A DNA stretch of 64,000 bases. Source: Pratylenchus scribneri (lineage: Eukaryota > Nematoda > Chromadorea > Rhabditida > Pratylenchidae). The DNA is taken from NCBI GenBank assembly GCA_030063045.1, contig JAQSEB010000028.1, forward strand, positions 186,001-250,000. Reading direction: 5' to 3'. Each line of letters begins with the position of its first letter. Position 1 is the stretch's first letter. This document shows, piece by piece, positions 34,751-45,831 of this stretch. The notes below the pieces were generated by a model. The model worked only from the letters and a program-made list of their open reading frames with translations, ran no database searches and was not told the origin of the DNA. Both the position numbers and the translations under genes were made by a program.

Positions 34751-36301
34751 TCAAAATACAAATGATTTTTTAAATTGAAGGGTTAATATAACTTGTCCAA
34801 ATTCAAATGGGACTTCTCTTCCTGTCAATGATCTTATTTCAATATCAATAACATCCAAATCTTTTGCAATTATTTTATGGAATAATGGCGAAGGAAAATT
34901 CTTCTCGATTATTTGACCGACTTTGCCCTCGACCGCAATAACTTGTAATAAATTTGCAAATTTGTTCCCGATGATCATGCTCTCCTAAATTTATTACGAA
35001 ATTTATACAAAAATATTAGAAAACCATTAAGCCACTATTCAGATACACACAAAGGTGACTCACTCCTCCATGTAAATCCACCATATATTTTGCCGTTTCA
35101 CCATCCTTTATCACTTGGCCTTTTTCATATCCAAGTACATAGGATAATTGGTCGGAGAGCACTACATTTTCAATTTGATCATTTGCAATTTTTAGTTTGA
35201 ATCGAGAAAGATCATCCAAGTAATAAAATTGAACTCCCTTCGCTATTTCCAATATTTCTCTTTTTATTTGATCCGATTTGCTTGAATAATCTTCATTGTA
35301 TTCTTCTGTTTCAAACATTCGCTTAAATTCTTCGATATTTTTCTGTACATGATCGAGAAAATTCTCTATTTTCAAATTATATTTTTTCATGTATTTATCC
35401 CGAGTTGTAATATAAAAATAACGATCCTTTTCGTGCATATAATGTAATTCAGGGTGCGGGTCTTTTCCATCAACTGTATATATTGATCTGTAGACCCCAT
35501 AGGCAAGTCCATCTTTGTTTGATTCATAAACTGGGATCATCGATACTGATTCGGTTTGTTCAATCCTTTTGGTTTGATCTTCTTGTTTCTTCCGGCTTTC
35601 CTCAGCTAATCGTGCAGCTTCTTGAGCATTTCTAGTGGCCTCTTCTTGCTGTTTTCTTGCAGTTTCTTGAGCTAACCGATCGGCCTCTTCCTTAGCTTTA
35701 CGTTTGGCTTCTTCCTCCCGAGCTATTCGATCGGCCTCTTCTTGAGCCCTACGTTTAGCTTCTTGTTCTCGAGCTTTGCGATTAGCCTCCTCCTTAGCTT
35801 TACGTTTCGCTTCTCTTTCTTGAGCTTTACGTTTGGCCTCTTCCCTAGCTTTAGAAGCAGGATGAAGTGGGGCTTCGGATTCCTCAACCACATCTTCAAC
35901 ATCTTCAATCACTCCTTCTTCTTGTATAGCTCGTCTCTGCCTTGATTGATTATTCAATTTTGATTCTAGTTCTTCTATCATCCCATTATAAATTCCATTC
36001 TCAAGCTGCTCGGGTGTGATGAATGACCCACTTGGTACAAAAAATCGAAATTTTCTTCCGTCTTTTAAGTGTACAATAACATATTGTTTCGAATCAGTAC
36101 CAACGGTAGCCCAACTTCAAAAGAATTATTTAAATATTCGAATTAAAAATACCTATTTGGGTAAATTATACCCGTCAGACCAACAACCCAAGATCCGTCA
36201 AAAATTAATTTTTTTGGTAAATGGATTTTAAATTTATTTGTTCGATTATCAGGAAATCCAGGAGTATTACTGGGAACAATTAAATAAAAGGAATTGCTCA
36301 T
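34751..36301 (-). CDS. Penton-like minor capsid protein with coiled-coil insert, left copy
   Basis: Exons 36301-36153, 36114-35025, 34984-34751; mirror of 45832-47382, 490 aa, intact. See the right copy for domain positions. Read minus, it is followed 16 bp later by the broken small basic gene. Confidence 0.82.
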
Positions 36302-36335
36302 TTTTATAAGAATGATTTTGGAAAATCGCTTGGAA

Positions 36336-36899
36336 TCATTTCTGCCAGAAATTCACAAAATTGTTCTTCTGCTTTCCATTATTCTTTATCATCAGATCGG
36401 TTATCTCGAAGTTGACTTGAACGCATTTCTCGCAGTAAAATTGGCAATGCGCGAAGACATATTCGCCCTTAAAATATAAAATTTTCATATTAGGAAGAAT
36501 GAATATTACCTTGGAGCCAGTTTCATAAACTTTGAAACGCATGATATTTGCCAATTTGGTATTGCGATCCCGGCACATATCGCATTGAAAGTTGAAAACT
36601 CCATATTTAGGGCGTCCCATCTAAAATTAATATAATTAATGTATAAATGCCAAAAAATACCTTCCAGAACATTTTCTTCTGGCCAAAAACTCCGGGTAGT
36701 TTTTCTTCATCATCCTCTTCTTCCTTCTCCATGGAAAGTTCCAAACGGGCAATTTTCATCACATTCTCCTCGTTTCCATTGCCATTTGTTGGTTCCTCAT
36801 TTTCTAAAATTTTTATTTAATTATTATAATTATAATTAACCAACCATTTGTAGTTTTGTTGTTCTTTCTTTTGAGGTTTTCATTTTTAATTGCAGACAT
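36336..36899 (-). CDS. Small zinc-finger-like Polinton protein, left copy
   Basis: Exons 36899-36845, 36803-36661, 36620-36510, 36467-36336; 146 aa. The N-terminal half is acidic and charged (LELSMEKEEEDDEEKLPGVF). The C-terminal half has FQCDMCRDRN and HCQFYCEKC, a Cys-rich site likely to bind zinc. There is no signal peptide; a nuclear or DNA-binding role is plausible. It diverges from the 291-aa gene across a 306-bp promoter region. Confidence 0.65.
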
Positions 36900-37205
36900 T
36901 TTTATTTAATTTAATGAGTTATCTAAATTATATGGAAGAATAAGAAAGATCCTATTGAAACAATTTAGTCCATTGTTTTTGTTTTTGGTTTTTAAAATAA
37001 TGGTCAATGGTTCGAACTTTTTAATGAAAGGGAAATACTGTATGGCTCTCACTTTTTAACGAAAAGGGATTACTGTGATGATAGGGGTGTGGCTTGCTGA
37101 GAAAGAAGCGACGCCAATTTTGGCGCCAAAATTTCAAATAATAGTCATTCTCTTAAAGAAGAGAGAGAAAAAATTAGTATTGATTAGGTCAGAGACGCAT
37201 AGGGG
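36900..37205. promoter_or_regulatory. Bidirectional promoter with perfect E2F-like palindrome, left copy
   Basis: 306 bp between divergent genes. ATTTTGGCGCCAAAAT at 37117-37132 is a perfect 16-bp palindrome containing TTTGGCGC on both strands, the E2F consensus TTTSSCGC. A direct repeat lies upstream: ACTTTTTAATGAAAGGGAA...TACTGT near 37016 and ACTTTTTAACGAAAAGGGA..TACTGT near 37049. Function is inferred from motif and position. Confidence 0.5.
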
Positions 37206-38251
37206 ATGCTTACTGTAAGTAGGTTTATTCCTTCACTTTTAGCTTTACCAATAATTCAAAAGAAAATGGTTCTTACACCTTTGATTGTTGCTCTTTCGAA
37301 ATTGCTTACCTGTGAACCAAAACATCTTCAAGAATATCTGAATAACCCGATCACGAAAAATTACGTGGAAGAATATCTGAAAGGGAAAAAATTGCTGACC
37401 ACATATCGTGATAAGCAAGGAGAACAGAAAGAAGTCAAATTTGGAGGGATAACTTTAAAATCTGCCGCCGAATTATATGCTTTTGAGGGCTTTCTTGGTA
37501 ATTCTAATAGTTAAATGAAATTATTTTTAACTTTAGACGTAAAAATTATTCAATATTATTACATCAAATACCGCATTAGACTGCTCTATCCAAAATTGAA
37601 GTGCATTGTGGAATACCATAATAAAGGCCACAGCAAATATTATCCAATCGGTTTTTTATATCTCATAAATAATATAATTCATTCTGATTAGAACTACTTG
37701 GAATTGAGGAAGAGGTCGAAGAAAGCAAAGAAAAAAGTGGACCAGAAAAGGATTACGAGAAGGATTACGCTGAATATTTGAATTTCAAAAGTTATCTGTG
37801 GCCTGAATCAACAGAAAATGGCAAGTTCCCCAGAAATTGAATTTTCTGTAAACACTACTGGGATAACTGTTTACAGGTTACTCGATGAAAATGAAAATTA
37901 AACTAAATTTTTAGCCATTCCCGTCTTTTGACCCCCCGGTTTATTCCATGGGATCTTCCTGGTCGTTGTTCTCGTTGTAAAAGTGGAACTGTCGAAGTGG
38001 ATTATGTAATTCAACCGAGCGGAGTCTCAATTTTTTCCACACGACTCAAAGGAGGCGAACGATTTCTGCCATTCGATCAAGTGCGGGATATTGATGGAAG
38101 TCAATGGATGCGCATTAGTGCGCGAAATAAAGTCTTCAACCTACCATTGAAAAGAATTGAGGAAAAAACAGAAGAAACAAAAACGGAGATAATCCCATTA
38201 CCAGAAGAAGGAAAAGAACAACCAGAAATGATTCCCGAAACTAATGTTTAA
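37206..38251 (+). CDS. 291-aa Polinton protein with CxxC motif, left copy
   Basis: Exons 37206-37497, 37537-37650, 37692-37824, 37915-38251, phases 1, 1, 2; 291 aa. N-terminal part KMVLTPLIVALSKLLTCEPK is helical. A middle stretch EEEVEESKEKSGPEKDYEKD is acidic. The last exon has PWDLPGRCSRCKSGTVEVDY, a CxxC pair, followed by FRFL-type beta structure and an acidic tail. A family assignment is not possible from motifs. It is the first gene of a plus-strand run (this gene, ATPase, two small genes, integrase) that probably shares the upstream promoter. Confidence 0.6.
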
Positions 38252-38290
38252 ATTAATTTGTTATTTTAGATAAAAATTTTTTTTTGAAAA

Positions 38291-39062
38291 ATGGAATATC
38301 CTTCTTTATCAGAAAATGAATTAAAATTAGCAATTCCTAGTGGAATTGTTGTCTCTGGTCCATCTAATTCGGGTAAAACTCAATTGGTTACAAGAATTTT
38401 AAAAAATGCTGCCACTTTATTTCATCCAGTACCGAAATCTATAGGTTTATTTTCAAGATTTTTTCAATTTATTGATTTATTAGTATGGTGCTATGGCGAA
38501 TTTTCGGAACTTATTCCCAATTTGGAAAGAGAGGGTGTGATTGTACGAGCTGGAATTCCTAGTGATGAAGAATTAAAACAAGTCACAAAACCGTCTATTC
38601 TTGTCCTTGATGATATGATGGGTGAAATAGATCCAAAAAGATTGGCTGACTTATTCACAAAAAAATCACATCATAATAATTTTACTGTGATATTCCTGAG
38701 TCAGAATTTATTCGACAAATCTTTGAGAGTTCCACGCACGAATGCCCAATATATTTTTTTGATGAGGGCTCCGGTATAATAATATATTCTTTTTTAATTG
38801 AATTTAATTTTAGAATGATATGCTGAGCATTAGAAATTTAGCACATCAACTTTTTCCAAAAGAAAGTTCATACTTTTTGGATGCGTATAAGCAGGCATGT
38901 GCTGAACCTTACGGTTATCTGTTAGGTTGTTTAAGAAATTGTTATCAAATAAAATTTTAAATTATAGTTAATTTACACGCAGCATCAAATAATTTAATTC
39001 GACTAAGAACAAATATTTTTCCCGAAGAAGAGCAGATAGTTTTTACTCCAAAAAATGGGTAA
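38291..39062 (+). CDS. Packaging ATPase (FtsK/HerA-type, A32-like), left copy
   Basis: Exons 38291-38773, 38814-38925, 38968-39062; 229 aa, typical length. Walker A GPSNSGKT at residues 23-30, Walker B ILVLDDMM at 103-110, then a sensor-like IFLSQNLFD. The spliced C-terminus has EPYGYLL and an Arg-containing LRTNIF, as in Polinton and virophage packaging ATPases. It would pump genomic DNA into the capsid. It overlaps the next gene by 8 bp. It differs from the right copy by Phe versus Leu in ADLFTKK. Confidence 0.9.
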
Positions 39063-39438
39063 AAGAAAGAAGGAACGTCAGAATGTTGGGGAAAGAGTCA
39101 TTAAAAACTTTAATTTCCTAAAGAAGATAGCTAAAACTCACTCAACTAAAAAATGGAAAGCGTTAATAAATGATGCAAATACTGATGAACTTTTATCATT
39201 GACCGAAATTAGCTCAAATATTTTGAGTGGGCAATTTAAATTAACAAAAAAACAACGGGAAAAATTACTACCATTTGCTAATTATATACGAAAGATTGCC
39301 AAGGCAAGAAGTGAAAAAGGAGCCAGAAAATTATATTCCAATCAACAAGGAGGGCAAGCGGTTTTGGGGGCCTTATTAGGGCCGATACTTGTTGAGGCAG
39401 CCCATCATTTAATTTCAAAAATTGCGGGAAATGGCTAA
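39055..39438 (+). CDS. 127-aa basic virion-type protein, left copy
   Basis: MGKRKKERQNVGERVIKNFN start, Lys-rich, with an NILSGQFKLTKKQREKLLPF stretch and a C-terminal LYSNQQGGQAVLGALLGPIL segment. Small proteins with a 'KR...QQGG...L..P.L' ending are common in Polintons and related viruses and are taken to be core or minor virion proteins. The assignment rests on pattern memory and position. It overlaps the ATPase stop and the next gene's start. Confidence 0.65.
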   Translation: MGKRKKERQNVGERVIKNFNFLKKIAKTHSTKKWKALINDANTDELLSLTEISSNILSGQFKLTKKQREKLLPFANYIRKIAKARSEKGARKLYSNQQGGQAVLGALLGPILVEAAHHLISKIAGNG

Positions 39439-40300
39439 AAAATTAATTCTTCTACCAATGGACCTCTACAAAGGATTGAAGACAAGTAAGGAAGAAAAGA
39501 AAACAGAAGATCTTCCAGAACATGCTCCATTAGAATATGAAAAGGCCCAATTAAAGAAAGTGAAAGGAAGGAAAACAAAAAATCTATCTACAAAAAATGT
39601 CCTTTATAACCAACAACTTAGACGATATCTGAGGGCACGAAAGGAGACAAAAGATAAGCCGATTAAAGTTCAATTGAGCAACGATCCTAAAAATATAAGA
39701 ATACTGAAACCTGGCACTTCGCCAAAAGAACCAGTGAAAGTCGGCATTGTAAACGATGAGGGTGATTTGGAAGGGATCGATTTAAGACAATCGGAACCAA
39801 GTGTTCGATTTTCTGAACCCGATGAAAATAATTACAAAACTGCAAAGAGTTCAGCAGAATCTCGTACTGGAACAACAAGTGGGACAAGTTATTCTTCTTT
39901 TGATGATGAACACACGCCAACACCAAAGAAAAAGCAATCCCCAATTACCCCAAAAATAAGGGGGGCTCGTGTTGCTTCTGAAGCGAAAAGACAAGCCGAT
40001 GAGATCAAAATCGAAAAATTATTGAATATAATAGAAAGAAACCCAAAAAAATTTGGGGTATCACAAGGGAAAATTTTGAATCCTCAAACTGGAAAGCCGG
40101 TATTTAACTCTGATTTGACTTGGGCAGTGAAAAGATTAATACGTCCCACACTTGTAAATGCTCCATCTCCATCTGGGATGGCTTATTTGAAGAAGTATGC
40201 ACTAGCGGACCCAGAAGCTAGGGAATTACTGCATGATACCTATCATCAGACAGGAAAAGGAAAGCCAAATTTATTCCGACCAACAAAATGGAGAAAATAA
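39431..40300 (+). CDS. 289-aa charged Polinton protein, left copy
   Basis: ATG at 39431 gives MAKKLILLPMDLYKGLKTSK; this start is preferred over an upstream TTG because it opens the conserved-looking KLILLP..LY segment. The middle is Lys/Glu/Ser rich with no fold evident, and the C-terminus is FGVSQGKILNPQTGKPVFNS, DLTWAVKRLIRPT and a basic PTKWRK. Such a protein precedes the integrase in some Polintons but its role is unknown. It overlaps the integrase start by 13 bp. It differs from the right copy at two residues (PVFNS/PVYNS and LVNAP/LVIAP). Confidence 0.6.
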   Translation: MAKKLILLPMDLYKGLKTSKEEKKTEDLPEHAPLEYEKAQLKKVKGRKTKNLSTKNVLYNQQLRRYLRARKETKDKPIKVQLSNDPKNIRILKPGTSPKEPVKVGIVNDEGDLEGIDLRQSEPSVRFSEPDENNYKTAKSSAESRTGTTSGTSYSSFDDEHTPTPKKKQSPITPKIRGARVASEAKRQADEIKIEKLLNIIERNPKKFGVSQGKILNPQTGKPVFNSDLTWAVKRLIRPTLVNAPSPSGMAYLKKYALADPEARELLHDTYHQTGKGKPNLFRPTKWRK

Positions 40301-41426
40301 ATAAAGTTTATACCGACCCAAAAAATCCGTGTTCCTATAGCAGCCTTGAAGCACTTATTAAAGCAATAAAAGAAAAATATCCGCAAATCCCCAGACGGCA
40401 AATTTTGGATTTTGCTGAAGCTAATCGAACTTTTACCCTATTTAAACAAGCAAGAAAAAGATTTCCTCGGTCAAGGACTATCCCTGCAGGGTATTTAACA
40501 GGTGATAAAATAATTGTAAAAAATTCCAAAATATTTAGATGTCCAATTCGATTTGGGAGATTTTCAAGCATTGCGGGAAACAAATAAAGGAATGCGTTAT
40601 TTGTTATTGGGCGTATGTGTGTTGTCCAGACAAATGTTCGCTGCACCGACTAAAAGCAAGATGGCGACGGACATGAAAAGGGCCTTTGAGGAGGTTTTCA
40701 AACAAATGCCCTTTCCTCCAAAGTCCATTTATACCGATAGAGGATTGGAATTTGAATCAAAAGAAATGAAAAAATTTTTTGAAGAATATAGAATTGAGAA
40801 ATATGCGGCAAAAGATAGCAAAATAAAAGCTAGCGTAGCTGAACGTGCTTTAAGGACAATTAAATCCAGGTTAATATTGTTTAATATATCATTTTTGTAT
40901 TTACAGAATTTACAAGTATTTTTCGGAAAAGAATACAACGGATTGGGTTACTCCTCTACCTGATTTTCTCAAAGCAATAAATAATTCTGTTTGCCGGTCA
41001 ACAGGGGTAAAGCCATCTTCGATTAATGAAAAAAATTGGCCGGCCATTTGGCAAAAAGTTTATGGCGACAAAATTAAATTGAAAACGACCACCAAACTTC
41101 AAAAAGGAGATGCAGTCAGGATTTCAAAGCCTAAGCAGATTTTCGACAAAGGCTATTTCCCCTCGCGCTCCGACCATATTTACACTGTTGATAAACCCCA
41201 TGCAACTGATCCAGAATATTATGAATTGAAAAAGCATTCAGGAGAAAAAGTCAAAGGTCGATTTTATAAGCCAGAATTGGTCAAGACAAAAATCAATGAG
41301 GAGACAAGCTATAGGGTTGAGAAGGTCATCAAAACTCGGAAGAACAAAGATGGAAGCAAAGAATTACTTGTGAAATTCATAGATTACCCTGATAATTATT
41401 GGATCAAAGAAAGTGATATTGTTTAA
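40288..41426 (+). CDS. Polinton integrase (DDE, c-integrase type) with C-terminal chromodomain
   Basis: Only full copy in the element, in the loop apart from its first 14 codons. Exons 40288-40501, 40539-40869, 40907-41426, with two 37-nt introns that join in phase; 354 aa. Catalytic residues: Asp76 (QFDLGDF), Asp138 (YTDRGLEF), Glu173 (KASVAERAL), spacing D-x34-E. The N-terminal VYTDPKNP... and RFPRSRTIPAG segments and the DAVRISKP..IFDKGYFP region are typical of the class. The last 40 residues (YRVEKVIKTRKN...LLVKFIDYP) form a chromodomain, which can target integration to marked chromatin. It would catalyse insertion with 6-bp duplications, as seen here. Confidence 0.92.
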
Positions 41427-41435
41427 CAAATTTAT

Positions 41436-41803
41436 TCAGATTAAATTGTGTTTACATGAACAATCATTTGGATTATTTTGGGCACACCAATATGGGCTGG
41501 ACCATCCAAAGGGGACAATTTTATATTCATCAATTAATACTCCCTTATTAATGACAGGTCTCAATCTTTTGTTCATTGGGGCTGTTACAATACCATCAAA
41601 GCCCTTTTTCTCGATTCGGAAGTTTTTTGTTAATGTGAATATTTCTTCTGCCTCTTCCGGTGCATCGCCATTGAATTTTTTGATCATATCTTTATATTCT
41701 TCAAAACCCATCTTCTCTTTATTGTCCACTGTGAGAGGAATGCCTTTCAATCGCCAGACATATTCTTCTTCCCCCGTCTCTTTATTCTCCATTCGCATTG
41801 CAC
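41436..41803 (-). pseudogene. C-terminal remnant of protein-primed DNA polymerase B
   Basis: Minus ORF in the loop, tail-to-tail with integrase (stop codons 9 bp apart). It contains WRLKGIPLTVDNKEKMGFEE, FRIEKKGFDGIVTAPMNKRL and YKIVPFGW, which match the ending of Polinton/adenovirus-type polymerase B (KG...L....F...., then I.T....K, KR, and PYG-like end). It is open up to 41803, where the right arm begins, so the exonuclease, palm and priming domains, roughly 900 or more residues, are absent. The assignment rests on the C-terminal pattern alone. Confidence 0.55.
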
Positions 41804-41832
41804 CGGATTTTTTGGGTCGGTATAAACTTTAT

Positions 41833-42702
41833 TTATTTTCTCCATTTTGTTGGTCGGAATAAATTTGGCTTTCCTTTTCCTGTCTGATGATAGGTATCAT
41901 GCAGTAATTCCCTAGCTTCTGGGTCCGCTAGTGCATACTTCTTCAAATAAGCCATCCCAGATGGAGATGGAGCAATTACAAGTGTGGGACGTATTAATCT
42001 TTTCACTGCCCAAGTCAAATCAGAGTTATATACCGGCTTTCCAGTTTGAGGATTCAAAATTTTCCCTTGTGATACCCCAAATTTTTTTGGGTTTCTTTCT
42101 ATTATATTCAATAATTTTTCGATTTTGATCTCATCGGCTTGTCTTTTCGCTTCAGAAGCAACACGAGCCCCCCTTATTTTTGGGGTAATTGGGGATTGCT
42201 TTTTCTTTGGTGTTGGCGTGTGTTCATCATCAAAAGAAGAATAACTTGTCCCACTTGTTGTTCCAGTACGAGATTCTGCTGAACTCTTTGCAGTTTTGTA
42301 ATTATTTTCATCGGGTTCAGAAAATCGAACACTTGGTTCCGATTGTCTTAAATCGATCCCTTCCAAATCACCCTCATCGTTTACAATGCCGACTTTCACT
42401 GGTTCTTTTGGCGAAGTGCCAGGTTTCAGTATTCTTATATTTTTAGGATCGTTGCTCAATTGAACTTTAATCGGCTTATCTTTTGTCTCCTTTCGTGCCC
42501 TCAGATATCGTCTAAGTTGTTGGTTATAAAGGACATTTTTTGTAGATAGATTTTTTGTTTTCCTTCCTTTCACTTTCTTTAATTGGGCCTTTTCATATTC
42601 TAATGGAGCATGTTCTGGAAGATCTTCTGTTTTCTTTTCTTCCTTACTTGTCTTCAATCCTTTGTAGAGGTCCATTGGTAGAAGAATTAATTTTTTAGCC
42701 AT
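41833..42702 (-). CDS. 289-aa charged Polinton protein, right copy
   Basis: Mirror of 39431-40300 with Tyr in PVYNS and Ile in LVIAP. Intact; it runs up to 30 bp from the loop boundary. Confidence 0.6.
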   Translation of the reverse strand: MAKKLILLPMDLYKGLKTSKEEKKTEDLPEHAPLEYEKAQLKKVKGRKTKNLSTKNVLYNQQLRRYLRARKETKDKPIKVQLSNDPKNIRILKPGTSPKEPVKVGIVNDEGDLEGIDLRQSEPSVRFSEPDENNYKTAKSSAESRTGTTSGTSYSSFDDEHTPTPKKKQSPITPKIRGARVASEAKRQADEIKIEKLLNIIERNPKKFGVSQGKILNPQTGKPVYNSDLTWAVKRLIRPTLVIAPSPSGMAYLKKYALADPEARELLHDTYHQTGKGKPNLFRPTKWRK

Positions 42703-43078
42703 TTCCCGCAATTTTTGAAATTAAATGATGGGCTGCCTCAACAAGTATCGGCCCTAATAAGGCTCCCAAAACCGCTTGCCCTCCTTGTTGATTGGAATAT
42801 AATTTTCTGGCTCCTTTTTCACTTCTTGCCTTGGCAATCTTTCGTATATAATTAGCAAATGGTAGTAATTTTTCCCGTTGTTTTTTTGTTAATTTAAATT
42901 GCCCACTCAAAATATTTGAGCTAATTTCGGTCAATGATAAAAGTTCATCAGTATTTGCATCATTTATTAACGCTTTCCATTTTTTAGTTGAGTGAGTTTT
43001 AGCTATCTTCTTTAGGAAATTAAAGTTTTTAATGACTCTTTCCCCAACATTCTGACGTTCCTTCTTTCTTTTACCCAT
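42695..43078 (-). CDS. 127-aa basic virion-type protein, right copy
   Basis: Mirror of 39055-39438, identical protein. One silent base difference in the GALLG region (left 39369). Confidence 0.65.
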   Translation of the reverse strand: MGKRKKERQNVGERVIKNFNFLKKIAKTHSTKKWKALINDANTDELLSLTEISSNILSGQFKLTKKQREKLLPFANYIRKIAKARSEKGARKLYSNQQGGQAVLGALLGPILVEAAHHLISKIAGNG

Positions 43079-43842
43079 TTTTTGGAGTAAAAACTATCTG
43101 CTCTTCTTCGGGAAAAATATTTGTTCTTAGTCGAATTAAATTATTTGATGCTGCGTGTAAATTAACTATAATTTAAAATTTTATTTGATAACAATTTCTT
43201 AAACAACCTAACAGATAACCGTAAGGTTCAGCACATGCCTGCTTATACGCATCCAAAAAGTATGAACTTTCTTTTGGAAAAAGTTGATGTGCTAAATTTC
43301 TAATGCTCAGCATATCATTCTAAAATTAAATTCAATTAAAAAAGAATATATTATTATACCGGAGCCCTCATCAAAAAAATATATTGGGCATTCGTGCGTG
43401 GAACTCTCAAAGATTTGTCGAATAAATTCTGACTCAGGAATATCACAGTAAAATTATTATGATGTGATTTTTTTGTTAATAAATCAGCCAATCTTTTTGG
43501 ATCTATTTCACCCATCATATCATCAAGGACAAGAATAGACGGTTTTGTGACTTGTTTTAATTCTTCATCACTAGGAATTCCAGCTCGTACAATCACACCC
43601 TCTCTTTCCAAATTGGGAATAAGTTCCGAAAATTCGCCATAGCACCATACTAATAAATCAATAAATTGAAAAAATCTTGAAAATAAACCTATAGATTTCG
43701 GTACTGGATGAAATAAAGTGGCAGCATTTTTTAAAATTCTTGTAACCAATTGAGTTTTACCCGAATTAGATGGACCAGAGACAACAATTCCACTAGGAAT
43801 TGCTAATTTTAATTCATTTTCTGATAAAGAAGGATATTCCAT
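43071..43842 (-). CDS. Packaging ATPase (A32-like), right copy
   Basis: Mirror of 38291-39062; Walker A and B unchanged, ADLLTKK in place of ADLFTKK, plus one silent change nearby. Both copies look functional. Confidence 0.9.
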
Positions 43843-43881
43843 TTTTCAAAAAAAAATTTTTATCTAAAATAACAAATTAAT

Positions 43882-44927
43882 TTAAACATTAGTTTCGGGA
43901 ATCATTTCTGGTTGTTCTTTTCCTTCTTCTGGTAATGGGATTATCTCCGTTTTTGTTTCTTCTGTTTTTTCCTCAATTCTTTTCAATGGTAGGTTGAAGA
44001 CTTTATTTCGCGCACTAATGCGCATCCATTGACTTCCATCAATATCCCGCACTTGATCGAATGGCAGAAATCGTTCGCCTCCTTTGAGTCGTGTGGAAAA
44101 AATTGAGACTCCGCTCGGTTGAATTACATAATCCACTTCGACAGTTCCACTTTTACAACGAGAACAACGACCAGGAAGATCCCATGGAATAAACCGGGGG
44201 GTCAAAAGACGGGAATGGCTAAAAATTTAGTTTAATTTTCATTTTCATCGAGTAACCTGTAAACAGTTATCCCAGTAGTGTTTACAGAAAATTCAATTTC
44301 TGGGGAACTTGCCATTTTCTGTTGATTCAGGCCACAGATAACTTTTGAAATTCAAATATTCAGCGTAATCCTTCTCGTAATCCTTTTCTGGTCCACTTTT
44401 TTCTTTGCTTTCTTCGACCTCTTCCTCAATTCCAAGTAGTTCTAATCAGAATGAATTATATTATTTATGAGATATAAAAAACCGATTGGATAATATTTGC
44501 TGTGGCCTTTATTATGGTATTCCACAATGCACTTCAATTTTGGATAGAGCAGTCTAATGCGGTATTTGATGTAATAATATTGAATAATTTTTACGTCTAA
44601 AGTTAAAAATAATTTCATTTAACTATTAGAATTACCAAGAAAGCCCTCAAAAGCATATAATTCGGCGGCAGATTTTAAAGTTATCCCTCCAAATTTGACT
44701 TCTTTCTGTTCTCCTTGCTTATCACGATATGTGGTCAGCAATTTTTTCCCTTTCAGATATTCTTCCACGTAATTTTTCGTGATCGGGTTATTCAGATATT
44801 CTTGAAGATGTTTTGGTTCACAGGTAAGCAATTTCGAAAGAGCAACAATCAAAGGTGTAAGAACCATTTTCTTTTGAATTATTGGTAAAGCTAAAAGTGA
44901 AGGAATAAACCTACTTACAGTAAGCAT
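43882..44927 (-). CDS. 291-aa Polinton protein with CxxC motif, right copy
   Basis: Mirror of 37206-38251 with the same exons; no coding difference noticed. It heads the minus-strand run of the right arm. Confidence 0.6.
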
Positions 44928-45233
44928 CCCCTATGCGTCTCTGACCTAATCAATACTAATTTTTTCTCTCTCTTCTTTAAGAGAATGACTATTATTTGAA
45001 ATTTTGGCGCCAAAATTGGCGTCGCTTCTTTCTCAGCAAGCCACACCCCTATCATCACAGTAATCCCTTTTCGTTAAAAAGTGAGAGCCATACAGTATTT
45101 CCCTTTCATTAAAAAGTTCGAACCATTGACCATTATTTTAAAAACCAAAAACAAAAACAATGGACTAAATTGTTTCAATAGGATCTTTCTTATTCTTCCA
45201 TATAATTTAGATAACTCATTAAATTAAATAAAA
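44928..45233. promoter_or_regulatory. Bidirectional promoter with E2F-like palindrome, right copy
   Basis: Mirror of 36900-37205; palindrome at 45001-45016 unchanged, both direct-repeat units present. Confidence 0.5.
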
Positions 45234-45797
45234 ATGTCTGCAATTAAAAATGAAAACCTCAAAAGAAAGAACAACAAAACTACAAATGGTTGGTTAATTA
45301 TAATTATAATAATTAAATAAAAATTTTAGAAAATGAGGAACCAACAAATGGCAATGGAAACGAGGAGAATGTGATGAAAATTGCCCGTTTGGAACTTTCC
45401 ATGGAGAAGGAAGAAGAGGATGATGAAGAAAAACTACCCGGAGTTTTTGGCCAGAAGAAAATGTTCTGGAAGGTATTTTTTGGCATTTATACATTAATTA
45501 TATTAATTTTAGATGGGACGCCCTAAATATGGAGTTTTCAACTTTCAATGCGATATGTGCCGGGATCGCAATACCAAATTGGCAAATATCATGCGTTTCA
45601 AAGTTTATGAAACTGGCTCCAAGGTAATATTCATTCTTCCTAATATGAAAATTTTATATTTTAAGGGCGAATATGTCTTCGCGCATTGCCAATTTTACTG
45701 CGAGAAATGCGTTCAAGTCAACTTCGAGATAACCGATCTGATGATAAAGAATAATGGAAAGCAGAAGAACAATTTTGTGAATTTCTGGCAGAAATGA
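45234..45797 (+). CDS. Small zinc-finger-like Polinton protein, right copy
   Basis: Exons 45234-45288, 45330-45472, 45513-45623, 45666-45797. Mirror of the left copy with the same cysteines; no difference noticed. It precedes the penton-like gene by 34 bp on the same strand, so they may be co-transcribed. Confidence 0.65.
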
Positions 45798-45831
45798 TTC
45801 CAAGCGATTTTCCAAAATCATTCTTATAAAA

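Larger units (their letters stand above)
29788..40329. repeat. Left arm of giant inverted repeat
   Basis: 10,542 bp, ending inside codon 14 of integrase (...CCCAAAAAATCCG). Complementary to 41804-52345. Base differences found by eye, in left coordinates: 30410, 30889, 31804, 34566, 38650, 38656, 39369, 40104, 40158. This is a lower bound, so identity is about 99.9% or slightly less. Confidence 0.95.
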
